DNA of 18,791 nucleotides from Rhodospirillales bacterium (GTDB lineage Bacteria; Pseudomonadota; Alphaproteobacteria; Rhodospirillales; UBA2165). The translations under genes were made by a program, and so were the position numbers. A model generated the notes under the pieces. It was not told where the DNA came from, did not search any database, and worked only from the letters and a program-made list of their open reading frames with translations. Location of the stretch: positions 1 to 18,791 of the forward strand of contig JABMOP010000265.1 of the NCBI GenBank assembly GCA_013204125.1. The letters are read 5' to 3'. This document shows positions 5,671 to 12,829 of this stretch, in pieces (positions within the stretch are counted from its first letter, which is position 1; the number at the start of each line of letters is the position of its first letter).

Positions 5671-7290
5671 ATGAGCAGGCGTATCTACATATTCGACAGC
5701 ACATTGCGTGATGGCGCGCAAACCCAGGGGATTGATTTCAGCACTGCCGATAAGACGGCGCTGGCGCTGGATTTGGACGCCCTCGGCGTCGATTATGTGG
5801 AAGGCGGCTGGCCCGGCGCCAATCCCACCGACGACGCTTTTTTTGGCGATCCGCCGAAATTGGCGCACTCCAAGCTGACGGCTTTCGGCATGACCCGGCG
5901 CGCCGGAAGATCGACCGATAACGATCCAGGTCTGGCAGCGCTTTTAGGGGCGAAAACACCGGCGGTCTGTATCGTCGGCAAAACCTGGGATTTCCATGTA
6001 GACGTCGCTCTCGGCATCGAGAAAGATGAAAATATCCAAATGATCGCCGATTCGATCCGGCATCTGGACCAAAATACCGACGAGGCTTTGTTCGATGCGG
6101 AGCATTTTTTTGATGGTTACAAAGCCAATCCCGAATTTGCACTGAGCTGTCTTAAAGCGGCTTTGGCCGCCGGCGCCCGCTGGATTGTTCTTTGCGACAC
6201 AAACGGCGGAACCTTGCCCGACGAAGTGGAACGCATCGTCAGCGAGGTGGCCAAACACATCCCTGGCGATAAATTGGCTATCCATTGCCATGACGACACC
6301 GGCAACGCGATTGCCAACAGCTTGGCTGCGGTTCGCGCCGGCGTGTGCCAAGTGCAAGGAACGCTAAACGGGTTGGGAGAGCGGTGCGGTAACGCCAATC
6401 TTATTTCGCTCATTCCGACGCTTGTTCTGAAAATGGGTTTGGATACCGGCGTTTCGGATGACGGTCTCAAAAGACTGACCCATGTGTCGCATACCTTGGA
6501 CGACCGGCTTAATCGCCAGCCAGACCGGCGCGCGCCCTATGTCGGCGATAGTGCCTTCGCCCATAAAGGCGGGTTGCATGTCTCTGCGGTGGAAAAAGAT
6601 CCCCGCTGCTATGAACATATCGATCCCGAACTGGTCGGCAATCATCGTCAAATAGTGGTTTCAGATCAGGCCGGGCGCTCCAATATTCTTGCCATGTTCC
6701 GCGATATCGGGCTCGAAATTTCCGCCGATGACCCGAAGGTTGCGGCCCTTGTCGAAGATGTAAAAAGAAAAGAATTCGATGGCTACGCCTATGACGGCGC
6801 CGAAGCCAGTTTCGAATTACTGGCCCGGCGGGCTTTGGAATCGGTGCCCGAATATTTCCGTCTGGCCAGTTTTCGCGTCATCGACGAGCGGCGCTGGAAC
6901 GCCAAGGGCGAACTTGTCACCCTTTCCGAAGCGACCATCAAGGCGATCATCGGCGGCACACAATATATGAACGTTGCCGAGGGCAATGGCCCGGTCAATG
7001 CGCTCGATACGGCGCTGCGTGAAGTTCTGTTGCCGGTTTATCCCGAACTGACCGATGTGCGCCTTGTCGATTACAAGGTGCGTATCCTAACGCCGTCGGA
7101 AGCCACCGGCGCGGTGACGCGCGTGATGATCGAAAGCGCCGATGCAAATGGGATGCGGTGGTCAACGGTCGGCGTATCGACCAACATTATTGATGCATCA
7201 TATAATGCGCTCCGCGATGCAATTACCTATAAATTGTACAAAGACGGCGCCGTGGCCCAGCCCGGCCTGGGCGCCCAAACCGCCGATTAA
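5671..7290 (+). CDS. cimA: (R)-citramalate synthase
   Basis: This enzyme condenses pyruvate with acetyl-CoA to (R)-citramalate, the first step of the threonine-independent isoleucine route. It is cytoplasmic, and its 539 residues are the usual length for CimA. The N-terminal TIM barrel carries DSTLRDGAQT (residues 9-18, with the catalytic Arg13-Asp14), CDTNGGTLP (175-183), the metal-binding pair H205/H207 in IHCHDDTGNA, and GTLNGLGERCGNANL (230-244). AHKGGLHVSAV (297-307) closes the catalytic part. The C-terminal third is a LeuA-type regulatory dimer domain, where isoleucine feedback normally acts. The start is ATG 5671, with only a weak ribosome binding site. The stop overlaps the trmJ start by one base (TAATG), so the two are translationally coupled. 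The DSTLRDG and CDTNGGT variants favour citramalate synthase over 2-isopropylmalate or homocitrate synthase, but this is by eye. Confidence 0.92.
   Translation: MSRRIYIFDSTLRDGAQTQGIDFSTADKTALALDLDALGVDYVEGGWPGANPTDDAFFGDPPKLAHSKLTAFGMTRRAGRSTDNDPGLAALLGAKTPAVCIVGKTWDFHVDVALGIEKDENIQMIADSIRHLDQNTDEALFDAEHFFDGYKANPEFALSCLKAALAAGARWIVLCDTNGGTLPDEVERIVSEVAKHIPGDKLAIHCHDDTGNAIANSLAAVRAGVCQVQGTLNGLGERCGNANLISLIPTLVLKMGLDTGVSDDGLKRLTHVSHTLDDRLNRQPDRRAPYVGDSAFAHKGGLHVSAVEKDPRCYEHIDPELVGNHRQIVVSDQAGRSNILAMFRDIGLEISADDPKVAALVEDVKRKEFDGYAYDGAEASFELLARRALESVPEYFRLASFRVIDERRWNAKGELVTLSEATIKAIIGGTQYMNVAEGNGPVNALDTALREVLLPVYPELTDVRLVDYKVRILTPSEATGAVTRVMIESADANGMRWSTVGVSTNIIDASYNALRDAITYKLYKDGAVAQPGLGAQTAD
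7255..7272 (+). other. Small GC hairpin at the end of cimA
   Basis: GCCCAG and CTGGGC arms with a six-base loop lie in the last codons of cimA, just before the coupled trmJ start. It could influence coupling; the GC-rich codons alone may also explain it. Confidence 0.2.
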
Positions 7291-8048
7291 TGGCCGGTAC
7301 CAACCGTACACGTGATAATCAGACGGACCCATCTGGCCCGGCGATTATCCTGGTCGAGCCGCAGCTTGGCGAAAACATCGGTATGGTGGCGCGCGCCATG
7401 CTCAATTGCGGATTGACCGATTTAAGGCTGGTCCGCCCGCGCGATGGTTGGCCCAACGAAAATGCCGCTAAAACGGCGTCCGGGGCTGATATGGTTTTGG
7501 ATGCCGCCCGATTGTTTGATAGCACCGAAGACGCGATTGCCGATCTGACGCTGGTGTTCGCGGCAACGGCGCGCGGCCGTGACATGACCAAGCAAGTCGC
7601 CACTCCGGCCGATGCCGGACCGTTGCTGCGCAGCGCCGATGCCGGCGGCGTTATTTTCGGCGGCGAAGCCATGGGGCTCAACAATGACGACGTGGCGCTG
7701 GCCAATAAAGTTATCAATGTTCCACTCAACCCCGGATTTTCGTCATTGAATTTGTCGCAGGCGGTGCTCCTCGTTGCCTATGAATGGTGGCGCACCGGAG
7801 AGACTACGTCGGCCCCGGACAGTTTCCGCGCCGGCGCCGTCCCGGCGACAAAGAAGGAATTGATGCATCTGTTTGAACATCTGGAAACCGAGTTGGATAA
7901 AAGCGGATTTTTGCATGTGGAAGAAATGCGCCCTACCATGACGCGCAATCTACGGAATATGTTACAGCGCGCCGAATTGACCGACCAAGAAGTACGCATC
8001 CTGCGCGGCGTGATTGTCAGCCTCACTTCCCATCGAAATAAAGATTAG
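7290..8048 (+). CDS. trmJ: tRNA (cytidine/uridine-2'-O-)-methyltransferase, TrmJ type
   Basis: A SPOUT-class RNA methyltransferase, 252 residues, close to the 246 of E. coli TrmJ. TrmJ methylates the 2'-O of nucleotide 32 in the tRNA anticodon loop using S-adenosylmethionine. Visible motifs: the N-terminal VEPQLGENIGMVARAMLNCG (residues 22-41), ATARGRDMTK (92-101), FGGEAMGLNNDD (123-134) and NPGFSSLNLSQAV (147-159). The last two form the knotted cofactor-binding site. The C-terminal helical extension (about 185-250) also fits TrmJ. It overlaps the cimA stop by one base and is probably translated from the same mRNA. It converges on rnhA with a 10-base gap that has no clear terminator. Another TrmH-family target RNA cannot be excluded from sequence alone. 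Confidence 0.9.
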   Translation: MAGTNRTRDNQTDPSGPAIILVEPQLGENIGMVARAMLNCGLTDLRLVRPRDGWPNENAAKTASGADMVLDAARLFDSTEDAIADLTLVFAATARGRDMTKQVATPADAGPLLRSADAGGVIFGGEAMGLNNDDVALANKVINVPLNPGFSSLNLSQAVLLVAYEWWRTGETTSAPDSFRAGAVPATKKELMHLFEHLETELDKSGFLHVEEMRPTMTRNLRNMLQRAELTDQEVRILRGVIVSLTSHRNKD

Positions 8049-8058
8049 GCGCGCTATT

Positions 8059-8505
8059 TTAAGAGATGCTGTCGATGCCGGAACGCGCCAATTCGTCTGC
8101 CCGTTCGTTTTCTGCATGCCCTGAATGTCCTCTGATCCAATGCCAATCGACATCATGCATGCGGGCCAAGTCGTCTAATTCGCGCCATAAATCGTGGTTG
8201 GGGCGCATGGCGCCGCCTTTGATGCGAAAATCTTTCCGTTTCCAGCCTTCCAGCCATTCGGTCATGCCTTTCTGGACATATTGGCTGTCCGTATAGATAT
8301 CAACGCGGCTTATCTTTTTTAGAGCTTTTAAGCCTTCGATCACCGCCTGGAGTTCCATTCGGTTGTTGGTGGTATCAGGCTCGCCGCCGAAAATCTCCCG
8401 CTCTTCCCCGCGCCAGCGCAGAATAGCGCCCCAGCCGCCGGGGCCTGGATTGCCGCTGCACGCGCCGTCGGTAAAAATTTCCACTGTTTGTTCGGTTTCG
8501 GACAT
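8059..8505 (-). CDS. rnhA: Ribonuclease HI
   Basis: This enzyme degrades the RNA strand of RNA-DNA hybrids, for example at Okazaki primers and R-loops. With the start at ATG 8505 the protein has 148 residues, near the usual 155. All catalytic carboxylates are visible: D13 in FTDGACSGNPG, E51 in NNRMELQAV, D73 in YTDSQYV and D137 in ERADELA. The assisting His127 is in WIRGHSGH. The basic handle region (WKRKDFRIKGG) is present, so this is the bacterial HI type. AGAAGG sits 4 bases upstream of ATG 8505, which supports this start over the longer in-frame one at 8538. The gene is divergent from the secreted protein at 8611, with about 105 bases between, and convergent with trmJ. Confidence 0.96.
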   Translation of the reverse strand: MSETEQTVEIFTDGACSGNPGPGGWGAILRWRGEEREIFGGEPDTTNNRMELQAVIEGLKALKKISRVDIYTDSQYVQKGMTEWLEGWKRKDFRIKGGAMRPNHDLWRELDDLARMHDVDWHWIRGHSGHAENERADELARSGIDSIS

Positions 8506-8509
8506 GGCG

Positions 8510-8515
8510 CCTTCT
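8510..8515 (-). promoter_or_regulatory. Ribosome binding site deciding the rnhA start
   Basis: AGAAGG on the minus strand lies 4 bases from ATG 8505. It favours the shorter 148-residue RNase HI over the 159-residue reading from 8538. Confidence 0.65.
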
Positions 8516-8610
8516 ATCCGATCACTGGGCCTAAGCACAAGCGGCGACAGCCGAATGGTTAAATCTACTTATTTGTTCCTGTTAACGAATCTGTCAGTAT
8601 ATTGATTAGC

Positions 8611-10368
8611 ATGCCGCAGATTTTTTTGACTCTTAATTTCCAACGCCTTGCCGTGTGGGCCGGGCGTGTGGCGCTTTTGTTCATTATGGTTACAGGTCCC
8701 GGCTGGGCGGATCTGAGCCCGGCGTTCGCTGCCCGCGGCGATATTCCCGATACCCGCATCAACGAATTTTCCGATCCCGAAGAAATTGTCCATTTGGCGC
8801 AGCAATCTCTTAAACGGCTCAAATATTATGACGGCCCCATCGATGGCCGAATGTCGCAGATGGTCATTGATGCGATCAAGGATTATCAGAGCACCCTCGG
8901 GCGACCGGTTGACGGAAAGTTGACTACCGAGTTGGCCCAGCAGATGGAGACCCAAGGCAAGGTCGGTGATATGCTCGCCCGTCTGCAAGAGGTGCGCCGG
9001 ACAAAAATTGATCAAGCGCGGCGCGCTTTAATGGGGAAAAGCGAAACGCGCGGGTTTCTCGATAATGCCGCAGAAAATGAAACCGCTGATCCAACCCGCG
9101 ATGTCTCTTCATGTTTCAAATCTCCGACCGAACAATGCCTGCTGATCGAAGCAGTCGAAAGCGCCAAGGGTATTTTCAAGACTGAACTCAGGGATTGGGC
9201 TTACGGCGAAATTTTGGTGTCTCAGGCCAAAGCCGGGTTGCTTAAGAGCGCCGTTGCCACCGTCCGCCGCATTGGCGATGCCAGATTGATCCTCGTCGCG
9301 CTACGCGATATTGCGCGCGCCCAAGCCAAGGAAGGGCGCATCAGCGAAGCGCTGGACACCGCCAAAATCATTCCCACCCTTTTTAAGCGTTTGGAAGCGC
9401 TGACTTCGGTCGCCGAAATTCGGATGGAACGCGGCGACCGGGAAGGCGCCGCCGATACCGCCCGGCGCATTATCGCCCTTTCTCAAAAGCTTGAACATCC
9501 GCTGCAGCAGGTGACGGTGCTGACGCAGATGGCGGTTATTCTTTCCAAGGTCGGCGAAAAAGAAAATTCGATGGCGGCGATCGCGAGTGCCGAAAAGGTG
9601 GCGCGGACAACGACGGCCAGCGACGCATTCGGTAAGATCGAAAAAGGCGCCGCGATCAGGCATATCGCCTCGGCCTATGCCGTGCTCGGAAACTCAGCGC
9701 GTGCCCTCGATATGATCGAAAAGGTCGTTGGTGATTATGACCGTATCGCCGTCTTGATGAGCGTCGCTAAGGCGCTGGCCGCGGCCGGCCAAACCGATGC
9801 TGCCTTGATGGTTGCCGGGAAGATAGATACGGATCGCTATAGATCGGTGATGCTGGGTCGTATTGCTGCGGAAATGTCGCGCAAGGGAGAAATGGACAAA
9901 GCCTTTGTCTTGGTTAAATACGCGCTGTCAAAGGCCGAAAACATTGAACTTCCCTATGCCAAATCCTATGCCACTGGACAAATCGTTCTATCGCTTATTC
10001 AAATCGGGCAGAATGGTGGAAAGGGCGCGTTTAAGCGCGCAGCCGAAATCGCCGAGCAGATTGAAAACGACCGCCTCCGCGCTTATGCGTTCTGGTCCAT
10101 CGCCAGCGCGCAGTCTAGAATGGGCATGGTTGAAGCTTCCAGGCAAACGGAACGCATGGCCCGCCGGGCAACCGACGCCATTGGAAGTGCGCTGTCTCAA
10201 GTCTGGATGCTGAGCGACGTTGCGACCGAGTTATGGCGTAGCGGCGATAAGAAACAGGCGCGGCGGGCATTCGATGAGGCGACGGAAATTGCACGCACCA
10301 TTGGAAACGCATGGGGCCGCGCGCGGGCGTTGGCGAAATTGGCGGCGGCGCTTCACGATATCCGCTGA
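8611..10368 (+). CDS. Exported peptidoglycan-binding protein with helical (TPR-like) repeats
   Basis: A 585-residue protein with an N-terminal signal peptide: a hydrophobic core at about residues 13-30, then GWADLSPAFAARGD, with cleavage likely after one of the Ala sites at 33-41. A PG_binding_1 domain follows at about 55-112 (EEIVHLAQQSLKRLKYYDGP, then DAIKDYQSTLGRPVDG). A charged linker comes next, and from about 193 to the end a long array of helix pairs of TPR-like spacing, for example LRDIARAQAKEGRISEAL and AEIRMERGDREGAADTARR. The likely place is the periplasm, holding the cell wall with one end and proteins with the other. No catalytic motif is seen. ATG 8611 is chosen; a TTG at 8602 is in frame, and neither has a clear ribosome binding site. 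It is divergent from rnhA. Confidence 0.8.
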   Translation: MPQIFLTLNFQRLAVWAGRVALLFIMVTGPGWADLSPAFAARGDIPDTRINEFSDPEEIVHLAQQSLKRLKYYDGPIDGRMSQMVIDAIKDYQSTLGRPVDGKLTTELAQQMETQGKVGDMLARLQEVRRTKIDQARRALMGKSETRGFLDNAAENETADPTRDVSSCFKSPTEQCLLIEAVESAKGIFKTELRDWAYGEILVSQAKAGLLKSAVATVRRIGDARLILVALRDIARAQAKEGRISEALDTAKIIPTLFKRLEALTSVAEIRMERGDREGAADTARRIIALSQKLEHPLQQVTVLTQMAVILSKVGEKENSMAAIASAEKVARTTTASDAFGKIEKGAAIRHIASAYAVLGNSARALDMIEKVVGDYDRIAVLMSVAKALAAAGQTDAALMVAGKIDTDRYRSVMLGRIAAEMSRKGEMDKAFVLVKYALSKAENIELPYAKSYATGQIVLSLIQIGQNGGKGAFKRAAEIAEQIENDRLRAYAFWSIASAQSRMGMVEASRQTERMARRATDAIGSALSQVWMLSDVATELWRSGDKKQARRAFDEATEIARTIGNAWGRARALAKLAAALHDIR

Positions 10369-10417
10369 CTTAGCCTTGCCGCCTGTGGCAGCCTCCTCTA
10401 AAGTCCGAACACGGGGG

Positions 10418-10443
10418 ATTGGGACAAAATGTCCTTCACCAAT
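10418..10443 (+). promoter_or_regulatory. Nested inverted repeats upstream of the CDGSH gene
   Basis: GGACA and TGTCC (10422-10434) form a perfect 5-bp stem with a three-base loop. ATTGG (10418-10422) and CCAAT (10439-10443) could form an outer stem. The structure ends right before the ribosome binding site at 10444-10450 and could affect translation. It may also be chance. Confidence 0.25.
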
Positions 10444-10459
10444 GGAGAGGCGTGATCCG

Positions 10460-10699
10460 ATGGCAAAACCGGTAGTTGCTCAAAAAGGCCCCTATGAAGT
10501 TGCTTTGAAACAAGGCCAAAGATATTTGTGGTGCAGTTGTGGTCTCTCCAAGACCCAGCCCGAATGCGATGCAACCCATAAGGGCTCCGAATTCTCGCCC
10601 CAGGCCATTGTCGTGGAAAAGAATGAGACCGTCTTCCTATGCGGCTGCAAACAGACTGGAAATCCGCCATTTTGCGACGGCACTCACAGTACTCTTTAG
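10460..10699 (+). CDS. Dual CDGSH iron-sulfur domain protein
   Basis: A 79-residue soluble protein with two CDGSH-type 2Fe-2S centres, each with three Cys and one His. Site 1 is C25, C27, C36 and H40 in WCSCGLSKTQPECDATH. Site 2 is C61, C63, C72 and H76 in CGCKQTGNPPFCDGTH. All eight ligands are present. Site 1 has Ala in place of the usual Gly after Cys-Asp. Dual-domain bacterial CDGSH proteins are thought to act in electron transfer or cluster handling; no partner is visible here. The start at ATG 10460 is set by GGAGAGG at 10444-10450. It lies 91 bases after the secreted repeat protein and 41 bases before the lipoprotein gene, all on one strand, so co-transcription is possible. Confidence 0.92.
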   Translation: MAKPVVAQKGPYEVALKQGQRYLWCSCGLSKTQPECDATHKGSEFSPQAIVVEKNETVFLCGCKQTGNPPFCDGTHSTL

Positions 10700-10740
10700 C
10701 CAGGTCCCGGCGATTAGCGCTCGGCCTCGGTGCCGGCATA

Positions 10741-11325
10741 ATGCGCGTGCGGCTTGGCGTTGTAATAGGTATTTGCATTGCCTTTCTTTCGGCGTGTGAA
10801 GCGCCTGGCTCGCTTGATGCCCTCAATCCGTTCGGCGAAAAAATCGTCGCGCCGAATTGCCCGAAAGTGGGATTGCTCAAATCCGTGGACCGTTTGACCA
10901 AATTTGCCGAAGGCGGATCGCGCGACATCACCGATGTCGCCTTTGAGACGGAAATTACCGGCTTTACCGGAGATTGTGAATATATCGGCAAAGGCGGAAA
11001 ATATTCCGAAGTGAAAGTAAGTTTGCGGGTTGCCTTTGATATTCTATTGGGCCCCGCCGCCCATGAACGAAAATTCAATTTGAATTATTTCGTCGCTATC
11101 CCCGAATTTCATCCCCGGCCCGAAGGCAGGGCGGATTTTACGGCAAAGGTGGAATTCCCGCCGCGGCGCAACCGGGTATCCTTTACCGACGATCTGATCG
11201 AGATTACAATTCCGCTGGACGCAACGCGGGCCGGTCCCGACACCGAAGTTCTGATCGGATTTGCCGTCAACCGGGAACAGCTTGAATACAACCGGAAGAA
11301 CGAACGCAGCCGGTTGCGGAAATAA
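10741..11325 (+). CDS. Small lipoprotein of unknown function
   Basis: A 194-residue protein starting with a lipoprotein signal: positive residues, a hydrophobic core, then the lipobox LSAC with the lipid-bearing Cys at residue 19. The mature part looks like an all-beta domain with many alternating hydrophobic residues (VAFETEITGFTG, EVKVSLRVAFDILLG, FTAKVEFPPRRN, DDLIEITIPL). The tail is strongly basic (NRKNERSRLRK). Asp follows Cys nowhere near +2 (the residue there is Glu), so an outer-membrane location is more likely than inner-membrane retention. I do not recognise a named family with certainty; similar lipoproteins are common in Rhodospirillales-like genomes, by memory only. Only 6 bases separate its stop from gcvT, so it may be the first gene of the gcv transcript. 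Its ribosome binding site is weak. Confidence 0.75.
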   Translation: MRVRLGVVIGICIAFLSACEAPGSLDALNPFGEKIVAPNCPKVGLLKSVDRLTKFAEGGSRDITDVAFETEITGFTGDCEYIGKGGKYSEVKVSLRVAFDILLGPAAHERKFNLNYFVAIPEFHPRPEGRADFTAKVEFPPRRNRVSFTDDLIEITIPLDATRAGPDTEVLIGFAVNREQLEYNRKNERSRLRK

Positions 11326-11331
11326 TCGCCG

Positions 11332-12435
11332 ATGAGCCAAGACCTCGCCCGCACCCCGCTATATGGTTTGCATCTGGAACTGGGTGCAAAAATGGTCCCA
11401 TTCTCCGGTTATGAGATGCCCGTTAGTTACGCGGCGGGAATTCTCGCTGAACATCATCACACAAGATCCCGCGCGTCATTGTTCGATGTTAGCCATATGG
11501 GACAGGCCCGCCTTGGCGGCGAAGGGGCGGCGGCGGCGTTTGAACGTCTCGTCCCCGGTGACATTGCCGGGCTCGGCGAAAACAATATCCGTTATACCCA
11601 ACTGACCGACGAAAAAGGCGGCATAATTGATGATTTGATGGCGACGCGCCGCGCCGATCATCTGTTCCTGGTGGTCAATGCCGGCTGCAAAGAAGGCGAT
11701 TTCGATCATATCCGTCGCGAACTTGGCGCCGATGCGCCGCTGGATATATTGGACGGCCACGCCCTGATCGCCTTGCAAGGACCGGACGCCGCGAAAGTTC
11801 TTGCCCGCCATCTACCCGCCGCCCGGGACCAAAAATTCATGTCGTTGATCGAAGGTGATATTGCCGGCGCCCAGTGCTTGATCTCCAGGTCAGGTTACAC
11901 CGGCGAAGACGGGTTCGAGATATCTGTGCCCGGCGCCGGCGCCGAAGAGGCGGCGCGGTTGCTCCTGTCCGAAGACGAAGTTGCGCCGGCGGGTTTGGGC
12001 GCCAGGGATTCTCTGCGCCTCGAAGCCGGGCTTTGCCTTTATGGTCACGATATTGATATCGCGACAAATCCGGTCGAAGCCGGTCTTTCATGGTCGATCG
12101 GTAAACGGCGGCGCGAAGAGGGCGGCTTCCCAGGCGCCGAAATCATATTGGATCAATTGAAGAACGGTCCGGCCCGAAGGCGTGTGGGTTTAAAGCTTCA
12201 AGGCCGGGCGCCGGCGCGGGAAGGCGCAGACATCGTTGCCGGCGCCGGCGAAGTGATCGGCAAATTAACATCCGGCGGTTTCGGCCCGACCATAAATTGC
12301 GCCATCGCCATGGGCTATGTGGACGCCGATCACGCGGCCGTTGGCGGCAAATTAGGGTTGATTGTTCGGGGTAAGCGTTTAGAAGCGGAAGTTGTCAAAT
12401 TGCCGTTCGTGGCACACAATTATTTCTTGGCATAG
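11332..12435 (+). CDS. gcvT: Aminomethyltransferase (glycine cleavage T protein)
   Basis: The T protein of the glycine cleavage system. It takes the aminomethyl group from the lipoyl arm of H protein, releases ammonia and transfers the one-carbon unit to tetrahydrofolate. Length 367 matches the family. Visible: TPLYGLHLELGAKMVPFSGYEMP at the N-terminus, SLFDVSHMGQ (49-58), IRYTQLTDEKGGIIDDLM (86-103) with the catalytic Asp around 100-101, RSGYTGEDGFEI in the middle domain, and the C-terminal barrel with TSGGFGPTINCAIAMGYV. First gene of gcvT-gcvH-gcvPA-gcvPB; it follows the lipoprotein gene by 6 bases. No glycine riboswitch is visible ahead of it. It is followed 16 bases later by gcvH. Confidence 0.96.
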   Translation: MSQDLARTPLYGLHLELGAKMVPFSGYEMPVSYAAGILAEHHHTRSRASLFDVSHMGQARLGGEGAAAAFERLVPGDIAGLGENNIRYTQLTDEKGGIIDDLMATRRADHLFLVVNAGCKEGDFDHIRRELGADAPLDILDGHALIALQGPDAAKVLARHLPAARDQKFMSLIEGDIAGAQCLISRSGYTGEDGFEISVPGAGAEEAARLLLSEDEVAPAGLGARDSLRLEAGLCLYGHDIDIATNPVEAGLSWSIGKRRREEGGFPGAEIILDQLKNGPARRRVGLKLQGRAPAREGADIVAGAGEVIGKLTSGGFGPTINCAIAMGYVDADHAAVGGKLGLIVRGKRLEAEVVKLPFVAHNYFLA

Positions 12436-12451
12436 TGGAGGGGAAGATCGC

Positions 12452-12829
12452 ATGAGCGATGTCAAATTTACCGAAGATCATGAGTGGATTTCTGTTGATG
12501 GTGATGTCGCTTTGGTCGGCATAACCGGCTACGCGCAGGAACAATTGGGCGATGTGGTGTTTGTCGAATTGCCCGATATAGGCAAAACTTTTGCCAAAGG
12601 CGCCGAAGCCGCAGTTGTCGAATCCGTCAAAGCGGCGGCCGAAGTCTACGCGCCCGTTAGCGGCGAAATCACTGAAGTGAACGGCGCCCTTGAAGGCGAT
12701 CCGGCGCTGGTCAACAAAGATTCTGAAGCCGGTGGCTGGTTTTTCAAAATCAAAATGAGCGATCCGTCCGAACTTGATGGGGCAATGGATAGCGCCGCCT
12801 ACAACGCGTTTGTGGAAAGCCTCGACTGA
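12452..12829 (+). CDS. gcvH: Glycine cleavage system H protein
   Basis: The lipoyl carrier that shuttles the aminomethyl intermediate between the P, T and L proteins. It has 125 residues, the normal size. The start KFTEDHEWI and the lipoylation motif VESVKAAAEVYAPVSGEI are clear, with the lipoyl-lysine at residue 60. The GWFFKIKM and SAAYNAFVESL tails are typical. GGAGGGGAAG (12437-12446) just before ATG 12452 is a strong ribosome binding site and decides the start against a longer in-frame opening that overlaps gcvT. It is a stronger site than those of the neighbouring gcv genes, which may help give the excess of H protein usual in this system. Its stop overlaps the gcvPA start (TGATG). Confidence 0.97.
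   Translation: MSDVKFTEDHEWISVDGDVALVGITGYAQEQLGDVVFVELPDIGKTFAKGAEAAVVESVKAAAEVYAPVSGEITEVNGALEGDPALVNKDSEAGGWFFKIKMSDPSELDGAMDSAAYNAFVESLD

Noticed and set aside
8506..8610. Promoter between rnhA and the secreted protein (TTGTTC and TATATT)
   Set aside because: The spacing is about 19 bases and the matches are weak, so I could not support a specific promoter.
11200..11331. Glycine riboswitch ahead of gcvT
   Set aside because: The space before gcvT is filled by the lipoprotein gene with only a 6-base gap. I saw no tandem aptamer-like pattern there or in the 41 bases before the lipoprotein gene.
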